Origin: Avipropionibacterium sp050157065
GTDB lineage: Bacteria; Actinomycetota; Actinomycetes; Propionibacteriales; Propionibacteriaceae
Strand: one strand, 5' to 3'
NCBI GenBank assembly: GCA_050157065.1
Contig: CP189573.1
Length of the DNA stretch: 64,000 bases
Position 1 is the stretch's first letter; the number at the start of each line of letters is the position of its first letter. The translations under genes were made by a program, and so were the position numbers. A model generated the notes under the pieces. The model ran no database searches. It was not told where the DNA came from and saw only the letters and a program-made list of their open reading frames with translations. Of the stretch, positions 8,213-17,730 are shown piece by piece.

Positions 8213-8868
8213 CGGTACGGGTGGTGTTGGTCGACGACCAGGCCTTGGTACGTGGCGGTTTCGCGATGTTGATCGCGGCCAGTGACGACGTCGAGGTGGT
8301 CGGTGAAGCCGGCAACGGCGATGAGGCGGTCCGGCTGCTGCAGCGGATCGAGGCCGACGTCGTGCTGATGGACATCCGGATGCCGATCATGGACGGGGTG
8401 GCTGCGACCGCACGGCTGGCCGAGTTGGGCAATCCGGCCCGGGTGCTGGTGCTGACCACCTTCGACCTCGACGAGTACGTGTTCGCCGCCCTGAAGGCGG
8501 GCGCGGCCGGCTTCTTGTTGAAGGACGCCCGGCCCGACGACCTGCTGTCGGCGATCCGCAGTGTCGCCGCCGGGGACTCGGTGGTCGCGCCGAGCGCCAC
8601 CCGGCGGCTGCTGGCACACGTCCTGCCCACCCTGCCCAGCGAGCAACCCGAGGCCGACACCCGGCTCGACGTGCTCACCGACCGGGAGCGCGAAGTGCTT
8701 GCCGAGGTGGGGATCGGGGCCACCAACGCCGAGATCTGTGAACGGCTCTACATGGCCGAGGGCACGGTGAAGACCCACGTCGGTCGGTTGCTCGCCAAGC
8801 TCGCGTGTCGGGACCGGATCGGCCTGGTGCTGCTCGCCCACGAGACCGGTCTCGTCGGGCGACCCTGA
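8209..8868 (+). CDS. Response regulator, NarL/FixJ (LuxR-HTH) family
   Basis: A 219-residue transcription factor that partners the kinase just upstream. The receiver domain has the acidic pair at residues 9-10 (VLVDDQ), phosphoacceptor D55 in VVLMDIRMP, and the conserved Lys in GFLLKDA. The C-terminal LuxR-type helix-turn-helix reads LTDREREVLAEVGIGATNAEI...GTVKTHVGRLL. Translation is coupled to the kinase through ATGA at 8209-8212. The likely target is the ABC exporter operon starting 142 bp downstream; no binding site was identified. Confidence 0.95.
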   Translation: MTVRVVLVDDQALVRGGFAMLIAASDDVEVVGEAGNGDEAVRLLQRIEADVVLMDIRMPIMDGVAATARLAELGNPARVLVLTTFDLDEYVFAALKAGAAGFLLKDARPDDLLSAIRSVAAGDSVVAPSATRRLLAHVLPTLPSEQPEADTRLDVLTDREREVLAEVGIGATNAEICERLYMAEGTVKTHVGRLLAKLACRDRIGLVLLAHETGLVGRP

Positions 8869-9010
8869 CCCGTCCCGTACGACCACGGTCTGACCTCGTC
8901 AGGGCTGGTTCGGCGTCCGTGGGCGGATGTGCCGACACGCTCGCTTTCCTAGGTTTGGCGGTGCACCGACGACCAGCATCCTGCCGGGGTGCGGACCTCG
9001 AGGAGAACAC

Positions 9011-9787
9011 GTGAGCACGAAGACCGCGACGACAACGCCCGCCGACATCGACGGCGCCACCGCCACCGTTGCGGCGAGTGCGTTCAACCTGTCCAAGGTG
9101 TACGGCCAGGACCGCACCCAGGTGCGGGCGCTGGACCAGGTGTCGATCAACTTCGCGAAGGGGTCGTTCACCGCGATCATGGGTGCCTCCGGGTCGGGCA
9201 AGTCGACGTTGATGCACTGCCTGGCGGGGTTGGACACGATCACGTCGGGGAAGGTGTCCCTCGGCGGGATCGAGCTGTCGGCGTTGAACGACCGGCAGTT
9301 GACCAAGGTCCGCCGCGACCGGATCGGGTTCGTCTTCCAGTCATTCAACCTGCTGCCCACGTTGAATGCGAAGGACAACATCCTGCTGCCGCTGGACCTG
9401 GCCGGGACGAAGGTGGATCGTGACCACTTCGACGGGCTGGTCACCTCCCTCGGGCTGGGTGACCGGCTCGACCACCGGCCCGCCGAGCTGTCGGGTGGGC
9501 AGCAGCAGCGGGTGGCGATCGCCCGCGCCCTGGTGACCCGTCCCGACATCCTGTTCGCCGACGAGCCGACCGGGGCGCTGGACTCCAAGACCGGCCAGGC
9601 ACTGCTGGACTACCTGCGCACCAGCTCGCACGAGGCCGGACAGACCATCGTGATGGTGACCCACGACCCGCTGGCCGCCGCGTACGCCGACCGGGCCGTG
9701 ATCCTGGCCGACGGCCGGATCACCCACGACCTCCCCGACCCCGACGCCGACGCCGTCCTCGGCATCATCCGCGGGCAGGCCGCCTGA
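9011..9787 (+). CDS. ABC transporter ATP-binding protein (MacB/LolD type)
   Basis: A 258-residue ATPase subunit for the permease that follows. Walker A GASGSGKST is at residues 58-66. Further on are the Q-loop FVFQSFNLLP, the signature LSGGQQQR, Walker B ILFADEPTG and the H-loop MVTHDP. The sequence FVFQSFNLLPTL and the ADEPTGALD motif are typical of the MacB/LolD/FtsE class. The GTG at 9011 has GAGGAG about 7 nt upstream; a 20-residue or so extension before the core is unusual but not unique. The stop overlaps the permease start by one base (TGATG), so the two are translated together. Confidence 0.95.
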   Translation: MSTKTATTTPADIDGATATVAASAFNLSKVYGQDRTQVRALDQVSINFAKGSFTAIMGASGSGKSTLMHCLAGLDTITSGKVSLGGIELSALNDRQLTKVRRDRIGFVFQSFNLLPTLNAKDNILLPLDLAGTKVDRDHFDGLVTSLGLGDRLDHRPAELSGGQQQRVAIARALVTRPDILFADEPTGALDSKTGQALLDYLRTSSHEAGQTIVMVTHDPLAAAYADRAVILADGRITHDLPDPDADAVLGIIRGQAA

Positions 9788-12237
9788 TGCTGCGCCGTGC
9801 CTGGCACCAACTGCGGCTCCACCCCACCCGGATGGGGGCGGTGGTGGTCGCGATCATGATCAGCGTCGGCTTCGTCACCACCTGCCTGGTGTTCCTCGAC
9901 ACCGAGGCCGGCGCCATCCGCAACCAGGTCGCCGCCCCGGCGAGCAACGCCGACGTGATCGCCGACCCCGTGCCGTCGATCGACCCGGCCGAGTTGCCGA
10001 CCGTCGAGATCCGCGACGGCCTGGCCGGGGTCCCCGGGGTGGAGCTGGTCGCCCCGCTGCACCAGTCGTCGGTCGGCATCGGCGACTCCGGGGCCATCGT
10101 GTACGGCACCGTGCCGGAGTCGCTGCGGTGGGCCGAGCTGGTCGAGGGCCGCTGGGCCGAGACCCCGTCCGAGATCGTGCTCGACAGCTCGGTGGCCGAG
10201 TCCCACGGCCTCACCGTCGGCGCCGCCATGACGGTCACCCGGTACGGCGACGAGCCACGGCCCGAACAACTCACCGTGGTGGGCATCACCGACGCCGGCG
10301 GCAGCCTGCTCAGCGGCCTGGCGCCGACGGTGTACGTCGCCGACGCCTGGTTCACCGCGGAGTCCGAGGCCGGCAGCGTCGACCTGTGGCTGATCAGCCT
10401 CGCCCCGGGGACCGACGTCGCCGATGCGGTGGCCAAGATGCAGGAAGCCATGTCTGCCATCGGCGCACCCGTCGAGGTGCAGTCTTCCGCCGCGTACGCC
10501 GATGCGCAGCTGGCGCAGGTGACCGGTGGGGTCGACGTGTTCCGCGTGCTGCTGTTGATCTTCGGCGCGATCGCCCTGCTGGTGGGGATGTTGATCATCG
10601 CCAACACATTCTCGATCATCGTCGCCCAGCGGCGCCGCCAGATCGGGCTGCTCCGCGCGGTGGGGGCGTCAACCGGTCAGGTGCGCGGTGAGCTGTTGAT
10701 CGAAGCTCTGGTGATCGGGGTGGTCGCCTCCGCACTGGGGGTCGCCGCCGGCATCGGCCTCGGCGCGGCCGCCGCCGCGCTCAGCGGGTCGCTGGACGCC
10801 GGACTCGTCGTCAGCACGTCGGTGCTCATCGCCTGGGCGGTCGGTGTCGTCATCACCGTGGCGGCCGCGTGGCTGCCAAGCCTGCGTACCTCACGGATCC
10901 GTCCGTTGGAGGCGCTGCGGGTGTCGGCCACCGACGAGGGTCGTCGCCGGCCGGGTGGGCTGATCACCATCGTCAGCGCGCTCTGCCTGTTCGGTGGCAT
11001 CGGGGTCGTCGGGCTCGGCGTCGTGCTCGACCGGATGCACCTGGTCACCGCCGTCGGCGGCGGCTTCCTGCTGGCGCTGGCGGTGCTCACCGCGGCCGGC
11101 TGGTACGTCCCGGCGATCGTCCGGCTGGTCGGCCGGATCCCGGCGCTGACCGGGCCGACCGCCCGGTTGGCCGCAGCCAACGCCGTACGGCACCCGAAGC
11201 GGACCACCGCGACCTGTCTGGCGTTGATGCTGGCCGTGGGGCTGGTCGCGACACTGCAGATCGGCAGTGCCTCGGTGAAGGCGAGCGTCGAGCAGGGCGT
11301 AACGAACCGGTACCCGGTGCCGATCCAGGTGGTGTCGTGGGACGGATCGTTGCCCTCCGGGCTGGCCGACGAGGTGGCCGGGGTCGAGGGCGTGACCGGG
11401 GTCGTCGAGGTCGCCACCGCCGAGCTCACGCTCGCGGGCCTCCCGTACCCGGTCCGCGGGCTCGGCCCCGAGGTCGGTGCGCTGCTGCCCGGTGAGGTGA
11501 TCGGACCCGACGAGCTGTTGGTCAACCCCAGCTACGCGCTGGCGCAGGAGTGGGCCGAGGGTGAGCAGGTCGAGGTCGGCGGGCCCGGCGGCACCCGGGA
11601 CCTGGCCGTACGACTGAGTCACCTCGCCGAGGACGGTCCCGTCGTGTCCGCGGCGACGCTGCGCGAGCTGGGTGGTGACGTGGTGGAACGCGCCGAAGTG
11701 TGGGCCCAGGTCGACACCCGGGACAGCGACGCCGCCGCAGCAACCCTGGCCGGCGTCGAGGAGATCGCTCCCGACAACACCCGGGTGTCGGGCTCGCTCA
11801 CCATGGTGACCCTGTTGACCGAGGTGCTCGACATGTTGCTGCTGATCGCCACTGCCCTGTTGGGTGCGGCCGTGCTGATCGCGCTGATCGGGGTCGGCAA
11901 CACCCTCGGGCTGTCGGTGCTCGAGCGCACCCGCGAGTCGGCCCTGCTGCGGGCGCTGGGCCTGCAACGAACGCAGCTGCGGGCGATGCTCGCGGTCGAG
12001 TCGGTGCTGTTGGCCGTCGCCGGTGCGCTGATCGGACTGCTCGCCGGACTCGGCTTCGGCTACCTCGGCACCTGGGCGGTGATGGCCGAGATCGGGGAGC
12101 CGGCGGTGCTCGCGGTGTCGTGGCCGCAACTCGGGTTCGACGTCGGCGCGGCCGTGGTCGCCGGACTGCTCGCCTCGATCCTGCCCGCCCGTCGGGCCGT
12201 GACCGCCGCACCGACCGAGGCCCTCGCCGACGTGTGA
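9787..12237 (+). CDS. ABC transporter permease, FtsX/MacB family (two FtsX domains)
   Basis: An 816-residue permease with the duplicated layout of actinobacterial antimicrobial-peptide-type exporters. There is an N-terminal helix (about residues 15-37) and a MacB_PCD-like extracytoplasmic domain (40-240). A first FtsX block follows (about 255-365; GAIALLVGMLIIANTFSIIV), then a central helix pair and a second extracytoplasmic domain. A final FtsX block ends the protein (about 680-810; LLGAAVLIALIGVGNTLGLS). The cytoplasmic coupling motifs RRRQIGLLRAVGAS and RTRESALLRALGLQ sit in each half. The ATP-binding subunit is immediately upstream. The exported substrate is not known. Confidence 0.94.
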   Translation: MLRRAWHQLRLHPTRMGAVVVAIMISVGFVTTCLVFLDTEAGAIRNQVAAPASNADVIADPVPSIDPAELPTVEIRDGLAGVPGVELVAPLHQSSVGIGDSGAIVYGTVPESLRWAELVEGRWAETPSEIVLDSSVAESHGLTVGAAMTVTRYGDEPRPEQLTVVGITDAGGSLLSGLAPTVYVADAWFTAESEAGSVDLWLISLAPGTDVADAVAKMQEAMSAIGAPVEVQSSAAYADAQLAQVTGGVDVFRVLLLIFGAIALLVGMLIIANTFSIIVAQRRRQIGLLRAVGASTGQVRGELLIEALVIGVVASALGVAAGIGLGAAAAALSGSLDAGLVVSTSVLIAWAVGVVITVAAAWLPSLRTSRIRPLEALRVSATDEGRRRPGGLITIVSALCLFGGIGVVGLGVVLDRMHLVTAVGGGFLLALAVLTAAGWYVPAIVRLVGRIPALTGPTARLAAANAVRHPKRTTATCLALMLAVGLVATLQIGSASVKASVEQGVTNRYPVPIQVVSWDGSLPSGLADEVAGVEGVTGVVEVATAELTLAGLPYPVRGLGPEVGALLPGEVIGPDELLVNPSYALAQEWAEGEQVEVGGPGGTRDLAVRLSHLAEDGPVVSAATLRELGGDVVERAEVWAQVDTRDSDAAAATLAGVEEIAPDNTRVSGSLTMVTLLTEVLDMLLLIATALLGAAVLIALIGVGNTLGLSVLERTRESALLRALGLQRTQLRAMLAVESVLLAVAGALIGLLAGLGFGYLGTWAVMAEIGEPAVLAVSWPQLGFDVGAAVVAGLLASILPARRAVTAAPTEALADV

Positions 12238-12290
12238 GGCAAGACGATCCGACCTAGCCGTTGACAGTCTTGCCCTAATCGGACCAGTAT
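12238..12290 (+). promoter_or_regulatory. Promoter with inverted-repeat arm in the spacer, before lyase A
   Basis: A perfect -35 TTGACA (12261-12266) is followed 18 nt later by a weak -10 CAGTAT (12285-12290), 42 nt before the lyase A ATG. The 8-bp arms GGCAAGAC (12238-12245) and GTCTTGCC (12267-12274) form an inverted repeat, with the right arm between -35 and -10. It begins right after the permease stop, so a weak terminator hairpin is the other reading, but there is no T tract. Confidence 0.5.
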
Positions 12291-12332
12291 CGGGCGCGAC
12301 GGTAGGCCGCCCCATCCCCCGGAGGTCCAACG

Positions 12333-15300
12333 ATGGACAGACGCACCTTTCTGACCGCCACCTCACTGGCTGCGGCTGCGGCCGGGCTGGCACAACTACC
12401 CGGTGTCGCGAGCGCCGCACCCCGGCAGCCCGCGGGACCCGGACCGTCGGGAGACCCGCTGGTGTCCACCCGGGTGAACGAGTGGCTCGTGGCCGGGGTC
12501 GGTACCCCGGCCATGGACGGCACCCTCGCCGACCCGACATGGGGCGAGCCGGCCCGGACCGGGCTGGTGACCCCGTGGGCCCAGCTCCCCCTCGACGCGG
12601 ACGTGACCACCCACGTACGCCACGACGCATCTCACCTGCACGTCGGGCTGCGGTACGCCCACGCCTCGGCCGCCACCGTCACCGCCTGCTGGCTGATCGT
12701 CAGGCCCGCCTCGCACGGCGGCCGGTACTGGTCGAAGCGGATCAGTGTCCGGCCGCAGGAGGCGGAGGACGACCTGGTCTTCCGCTGGGGTGGCTCACCG
12801 ACCGACCTGGCCGACCTGCAACACGAACACGCGGCCGGTGACTCCGAGGTCACGATCACCGCGCGGATCCCGTACGCCGCGCTGGGCGTTGGCCGACCCG
12901 CGCCGGGCAGTACGTGGCAGCTGAACCTGGTCGTCGAGCAGCAGATCAACGCCGCTGCGTGGGGCAGCCTCGCGCCGTTCCGGTCATCGATCATCGACCG
13001 GCCCGGCAACAACTACATCCACCTCGACCTGGTGAACCACGCCGCAGCGATGCCCGTTGTCTTCGCGGAGTCGCCGACGGCGATCCCGACGACGCCGGCG
13101 CTGGAGTACGTGGGCCACACCACCAAACGCGTCACCCTCGACCCGGTCGTCCTCGATCCGCGCACCGGGCGGCCCCGGCAGGGCCGCAGTGCGCTCAGCC
13201 TCACCTGGCGGTCACCGCACGCGTCGACGCCCATCACGCCGACCAGCATCGGGACCGTGGCCGGCGCGACCGTCGTCACCTTCGACCACCCGGCACCCGA
13301 CCGGGACGGCCAGTACGGCATCGCCCTCGAAGGAACGGCCGGCACCTGCACGCTCACGTTCGACCGACACGACCTGCTCACCGCCGGTGATCAACTGCCC
13401 GGCAACCTGCCGCGGCCGAGCTCGGGTGGCACCGCCGTCGCCCCCGGACCGTCCAGTCCGTCCGCTGCGACCCTGCAGGGCCTGATCCCGGAGACCGCAG
13501 GGATGTTGTTCTGCCGGCTGCCGCACAATCCGGGAGCCGGCACCTCCGGCCGGTTCAGCTGGTCACCGTCGGCCCCGGACGTGATCACCTCCCGCGATGC
13601 CGCGTCGGTGCGCTATCCCAACGCCGACCACCCCGAGGACCAGTCGGTCACCGTCACCAACCGGCTCGGTGATCCCGTCACCCACCACTTCCACCGGGAC
13701 GCCGAGGGCCGCGAGTACTACCTGTCGGGCCAGCTCGATTACCTCAAGAAGCAGTACGTGTACGGCCAGCTCCCGATTGTCGCGGCCGCCGATCCGCTGG
13801 GTGCGGCGCGGGTGCTGGTGGAGTTCGCCGCCCGCTACCAGACGTGGGCGCCGACCAACGACTTCCCCGACTTCAACCGACCGATGAACTGGTTGGCGGC
13901 CCCGCAGCAGTACTTCGGCGGGCTGCTGAACCGGTGGTCGATCTCGGAACTCGAAGGATTGCAGTCGATCGGTGAGTGCTACCGGCTGATCGAGCAGACC
14001 GATGCCTTCGACGTACTGGCCGACGAGGTCGGGTTCGACGTCCGGGAACGCCTGTGGGCCGACTTGTTCCAACCCTCGTTGGACTTCTTCCACAGCTTCA
14101 CCAAGCAGTTCACCAACTACGACTTCCCCAGCTACCTCGGGCTCGTCTCGCTCGGCCGCGCCCGCGGTGACTCGGCCCCGGTCCACGAGGCCATGGAGTG
14201 GCTGCGGACCTATGCGGCCGGACAGTACCGCTACGACGGCTGGTTCTCGCAGGTGACCTCGTCGTACCACATGCAGAGCAACACCGGGCTCGACCGGGTG
14301 TTGACCGCGCTGGAGGGGTGGAGTGACGGCCCCGACTACGAGTCTCCGCGATCCGGTGAGCGGTTCGACGGCCTGGATGCCGCGGGGGCAGCGCCCCAGT
14401 TGGCGCTGGCCCAACGCATCGCCCGCGAGCTGGTCTACCCGGACGCGAAGTTCTTCCCGTTCAACGACACGTGGGCCTTCACCAGCCCGGCTGGTGCCGA
14501 CATCACGGCCGGCTCGTTGCTGTACGGCGGCGGCGGTGTCGCCCGGCTGCAGCGGGGCGAGCTCGTGCCCGGCGGTGGCATCGAAGAGGTGTCGCAGCTG
14601 TACGTCAGCTTCGCCGCCAAGTCCGGTCACTCGCACTACGAGCCGTTGGGCATCGCCCTGTTCGCCGCCGGGCAGGAGCTGTTGCCCGATCTGGGCTACA
14701 CCCACACGATCCTGGGGCGATGGGCCGTCTCGGCGTTGTCGCACAACACCGTGGTCGTCGACGCCGCCAACATGGTCTCCACGGGTGAGGACGTGGGCTC
14801 GCTGCAGGGCTTCAGCGAACCCGCCACGGGGGTGCAACTGATCCGGGTCGACCGCAACTCCGCCTACCCAGCAACCTCCCTGTACAGCCGTGAGTGCTGG
14901 CACCTGGGGATACCGGGGGCGGCCGCGAACGCCGGCTACGTGCTCGACGTCTTCCGAGTGCGCGGTGGCGAGCGCCACGAGTACACCTTCAACGGGGACG
15001 CCAACCGCGACGCAACCATCACCACCGAGCCGGTGCCGGCACCGTACGGCCCCTACCTGCTGCCCGAAGGCGTCGAGCCGGTGCTGCCGGTCAACGAGTT
15101 CGACGAGGGCAGTGCCGGTGGGCACTACCACGCGTACATGCACATCCGTGACGTGTCACGGGCCGAGCTGGCCGACGGCAGGTTCGCCGCGACGATCAAG
15201 ACCAGCGACGAAGGTACGCCCGGCGCCGGGCTGGCGGTCCACGGTGTCGCACCGAGCGGCACCGAACTCTTCGTCGGTGAGGCCCCCTCACTCCGGGTGA

Positions 15301-15998
15301 CTCGCACCGGCAGCGGCACCCAGGACGACACGCGACCGCTCGACTTCTTCATGCCCAAGGTGGTGCTCCGACGCGAAGGCACCGACCTGAACAGCGACTT
15401 CATCACGGTGTTCGAGCCGCACGGTGCCGGAGCTACCGGCCAAGTCCACAGTGTCGAACAGCTCCCGATCACCGGCGGCGCCGACGGCGACATTGCGGTG
15501 AAGGTCACCCACGACGGCGGACACGACATCATGATCAGTTCACTGGACGACACCCGGACGCTGATGGCCGACGGCGTGACGCTGACCGGCCGGTACGGGT
15601 TGGCCCGGTTCGCCTCGGGGCAGCCGAGCAGCCTTCACCTGGTCGGCGGGACCGCGCTGGCCGCCGGGGAGCTGACGGTCTCCGGTCCCGGTGCGGTCAC
15701 CGGCGACGTCGTCACGGCGAAGCGCAAGACGGCCGGTGACGAGGTCGACGCATTCGTCACCACCGCGGCTGTTCCGGAGTGGGTGATCGGGAAGGTCTTG
15801 GTCATCAAGCACGCGGACGACACCACCCACAGCTACCGGGTGACCGCGGTGACGGCCAGTGGTGGGCAGACCATGATCGAGTTGGACACCGATCCGGGCC
15901 TGATCGTCAGCGCATCGTCGGCGAGCCTGGTGTTCTTCCCCCGTACGACATGGGATGGGGCGACCACCTTCCGCATCGACAACGACGCGTCGACCTGA
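12333..15998 (+). CDS. Lyase A: Tat-exported heparinase II/III-like protein with CBM9-like module
   Basis: A 1221-residue secreted protein, probably a polysaccharide lyase acting on uronic-acid glycans. Residues 1-30 are a Tat signal (DRRTFL, Ala-rich core, cleavage after VASAA). Residues 45-230 resemble a carbohydrate-binding family 9-type beta-sandwich (MDGTLADPTWGEPARTG...). A helical toroid region spans roughly 380-690, and the heparinase II/III-like beta domain has SGHSHYEPLGIALFAAG near 765 and HNTVVVDAA near 803. The C-terminal 300 residues are beta-rich. It shares the domain plan with lyases B and C but is the most divergent and has its own N-terminal module. The ATG at 12333 follows GGAGG (12319-12323). 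No transporter is adjacent. Substrate is unknown. Confidence 0.82.
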   Translation: MDRRTFLTATSLAAAAAGLAQLPGVASAAPRQPAGPGPSGDPLVSTRVNEWLVAGVGTPAMDGTLADPTWGEPARTGLVTPWAQLPLDADVTTHVRHDASHLHVGLRYAHASAATVTACWLIVRPASHGGRYWSKRISVRPQEAEDDLVFRWGGSPTDLADLQHEHAAGDSEVTITARIPYAALGVGRPAPGSTWQLNLVVEQQINAAAWGSLAPFRSSIIDRPGNNYIHLDLVNHAAAMPVVFAESPTAIPTTPALEYVGHTTKRVTLDPVVLDPRTGRPRQGRSALSLTWRSPHASTPITPTSIGTVAGATVVTFDHPAPDRDGQYGIALEGTAGTCTLTFDRHDLLTAGDQLPGNLPRPSSGGTAVAPGPSSPSAATLQGLIPETAGMLFCRLPHNPGAGTSGRFSWSPSAPDVITSRDAASVRYPNADHPEDQSVTVTNRLGDPVTHHFHRDAEGREYYLSGQLDYLKKQYVYGQLPIVAAADPLGAARVLVEFAARYQTWAPTNDFPDFNRPMNWLAAPQQYFGGLLNRWSISELEGLQSIGECYRLIEQTDAFDVLADEVGFDVRERLWADLFQPSLDFFHSFTKQFTNYDFPSYLGLVSLGRARGDSAPVHEAMEWLRTYAAGQYRYDGWFSQVTSSYHMQSNTGLDRVLTALEGWSDGPDYESPRSGERFDGLDAAGAAPQLALAQRIARELVYPDAKFFPFNDTWAFTSPAGADITAGSLLYGGGGVARLQRGELVPGGGIEEVSQLYVSFAAKSGHSHYEPLGIALFAAGQELLPDLGYTHTILGRWAVSALSHNTVVVDAANMVSTGEDVGSLQGFSEPATGVQLIRVDRNSAYPATSLYSRECWHLGIPGAAANAGYVLDVFRVRGGERHEYTFNGDANRDATITTEPVPAPYGPYLLPEGVEPVLPVNEFDEGSAGGHYHAYMHIRDVSRAELADGRFAATIKTSDEGTPGAGLAVHGVAPSGTELFVGEAPSLRVTRTGSGTQDDTRPLDFFMPKVVLRREGTDLNSDFITVFEPHGAGATGQVHSVEQLPITGGADGDIAVKVTHDGGHDIMISSLDDTRTLMADGVTLTGRYGLARFASGQPSSLHLVGGTALAAGELTVSGPGAVTGDVVTAKRKTAGDEVDAFVTTAAVPEWVIGKVLVIKHADDTTHSYRVTAVTASGGQTMIELDTDPGLIVSASSASLVFFPRTTWDGATTFRIDNDAST

Positions 15999-16047
15999 CG
16001 GGTACGCTGGGGCCAAGCTGAGGTCACCGCGCTCGAGGGAGAGTTCC

Positions 16048-17118
16048 ATGGTCCTGCAGAACCCGTTCTACACACCCGAGGTCCAGGGAGCCTACGAGCT
16101 CCATTCGCTGGGCCGGTTCGAGCTCGAGGACGGCGGGGTCATCCCCGACCTGCAGCTCGCGGTCGCCACGTACGGAGAACTCAACGAGGCAAGGGACAAC
16201 GCGATCCTGGTGCCGACCTGGTTCTCCGGCACGCACCAGACGTGGGAGCTGGTCTACATCGGGCCCGGCCGGGCCCTCGACCCGGACAAGTACTTCATCA
16301 TCGTGATCAACCAGATCGGCAACGGGCTGTCGACCTCACCGCACAACACCGACGGTGAGATCGCGATGTCGAAGTTCCCGAACGTCCGGATCGGGGACGA
16401 CGTCCGGGCCCAGGAGCAGTTGCTGCGCGAGGTGTTCGGCATCGAACGGTTGGCGCTGGTGGTCGGCGGTTCGATGGGGGCGCAGCAGACGTGGGAGTGG
16501 GCGGTTCGCTTTCCTGACAAGGTGTTGCGGGCGGCGCCGATCGCCGGGACGGCGCAGAACACGCCGCACGACTTCCTGTTCACCCAGACGCTGTTGGACG
16601 CCATCAGCTCCGATCCGGGGTGGAACGGCGGAGAGTACGCCGACCACGCCGACGTGGTGGCCGGGCTGACCCGGCACGCCGACATCTGGGCCGTCCTCGG
16701 GTTCTCGACGGAGTTCTGGAAGACCGAGTTCTGGCGCGGCATCGAGCTGCCCGACGTCACCTGGGACACGTTCGAGGAGTTCCGGGATCGGTTCCTGCGC
16801 CCCGTCTTCACCGCGATGGACCCCAACGCCTTGTTGGTGATGGGATGGAAGTGGCAGCGCGGCGACGTCGCCCGCAACACCGACGGTGATCTGGCTGCCG
16901 CACTGGGCCGGATCACCGCGAAGGTGTTCGTGATGCCGCACGACGAGGACATGTTCTTCCCACCGCGCGACGCTGCGGCCGAGCAGGCGCTGACCCCCAA
17001 CAGTGAGTTGCGGGTGCTGCACACCATCGCCGGCCACTTCGGGTTGTTCGGCTTCGAGCCGTCCTACCTGGCCGAGGTCGACGCCAACCTCCGCGAGCTG
17101 CTGGCCACACCGGTGTGA
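16048..17118 (+). CDS. Alpha/beta hydrolase of the homoserine O-acetyltransferase (MetX) family
   Basis: A 356-residue alpha/beta hydrolase. The nucleophile elbow GGSMGAQQ places Ser at residue 142, and the C-terminal AGHFGLFGFE supplies the His at about 330. The fold-typical ATYGELNEARDNAILVPTWFSGTHQ resembles MetX and related acyltransferases. True MetX enzymes acetylate homoserine for methionine synthesis, but this branch (GGSMGAQQTWEW rather than GGSMGGMQALEW) also contains proteins of unproven substrate. No methionine gene is adjacent, so I leave the symbol blank. The ATG at 16048 has GAGGGAGAG 6-14 nt upstream. Confidence 0.8.
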   Translation: MVLQNPFYTPEVQGAYELHSLGRFELEDGGVIPDLQLAVATYGELNEARDNAILVPTWFSGTHQTWELVYIGPGRALDPDKYFIIVINQIGNGLSTSPHNTDGEIAMSKFPNVRIGDDVRAQEQLLREVFGIERLALVVGGSMGAQQTWEWAVRFPDKVLRAAPIAGTAQNTPHDFLFTQTLLDAISSDPGWNGGEYADHADVVAGLTRHADIWAVLGFSTEFWKTEFWRGIELPDVTWDTFEEFRDRFLRPVFTAMDPNALLVMGWKWQRGDVARNTDGDLAAALGRITAKVFVMPHDEDMFFPPRDAAAEQALTPNSELRVLHTIAGHFGLFGFEPSYLAEVDANLRELLATPV

Positions 17119-17143
17119 CGTCTTGCCGACGTACTTGTCAGAC

Positions 17144-17488
17144 TCACAGGTCAGCGACTCGGCGCAGCCCGACGTCAACGTCGGCCATCAGGTGCGCGGG
17201 GAGTGAGGCTCCGGTGACGTCCAGGTCGGCCCGGTCCACGGTCATCGGCTGGGACACGTTGACGACGGAATCCTTGGGCAGCCCGGAGGCGTGGGCGGGG
17301 ATGAAGACGTTGCCCGGATGTCGCGCGACGGCCGTGTTGGAGGTGATCGGCAGGACCACGACAGTGCCGATGCCGGAATCGTTGTAGCGGTCGGACTGCA
17401 CGATGACCGCAGGTCGCCGCTTCGCAGGAGCACTACCCCTGGGTACGCCGAAGTCGCCCCAGCACACCTCGCCCCGGCGGATCACCAC
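17144..17488 (-). CDS. mazF: MazF-like toxin (PemK family endoribonuclease)
   Basis: A 114-residue toxin of the MazF/PemK family, which cleaves mRNA at short sequences when free of antitoxin. Motifs are RRGEVCWGDFG at the N-terminus, KRRPAVIVQSDRYN, VVVLPITSN and the GLPKDSVVNVSQ segment. The order is antitoxin first (17730 to 17482) with a 7-bp overlap, the standard module layout. Autoregulation by the complex is usual in the family. The ATG at 17488 lies inside the antitoxin's last codons. Confidence 0.93.
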   Translation of the reverse strand: MVIRRGEVCWGDFGVPRGSAPAKRRPAVIVQSDRYNDSGIGTVVVLPITSNTAVARHPGNVFIPAHASGLPKDSVVNVSQPMTVDRADLDVTGASLPAHLMADVDVGLRRVADL

Positions 17489-17730
17489 TCGTCCGACATC
17501 TCGGCGAGGCGAGCATTGGCCTCGCGGCGGAGTTCGGAGGTCTCGTCGCCCGGCTGTCCGACGGCAGCGATCGCCTCGTCGATCTGGGCCGTGAGGTCCG
17601 CGCCGGACAACTCGTCCGCGTACTGCTCTGCTGCACGCCGATAGAACTCCGACCGCGTCATGCCGTGCTTGCGGGCAACACGGTCGAAGCGTTCCGCACT
17701 GTGGTCAGGAAGGCTGATGGCTGTCTTCAT
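17482..17730 (-). CDS. mazE: MazE-like antitoxin (ribbon-helix-helix)
   Basis: An 82-residue antitoxin for the MazF-like toxin. The N-terminus (KTAISLPDHSAERFDRVARK) is a ribbon-helix-helix DNA-binding segment, and the acidic C-terminal half is expected to wrap the toxin. The ATG at 17730 overlaps the 3' end of pdxT by 26 bp on the same strand, an unusually tight junction that leaves the module's promoter, if it has one, inside pdxT. Otherwise it would depend on pdx read-through. Confidence 0.88.
   Translation of the reverse strand: MKTAISLPDHSAERFDRVARKHGMTRSEFYRRAAEQYADELSGADLTAQIDEAIAAVGQPGDETSELRREANARLAEMSDEW

Noticed and set aside
12238..12274. Rho-independent terminator after the ABC permease
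   Set aside because: The loop is 21 nt and no T tract follows; the overlap with a TTGACA promoter fits better.
10891..12630. 579-codon minus-strand open frame opposite the ABC permease
   Set aside because: It spans two real genes and the promoter between them, and its residue composition is that of antisense.
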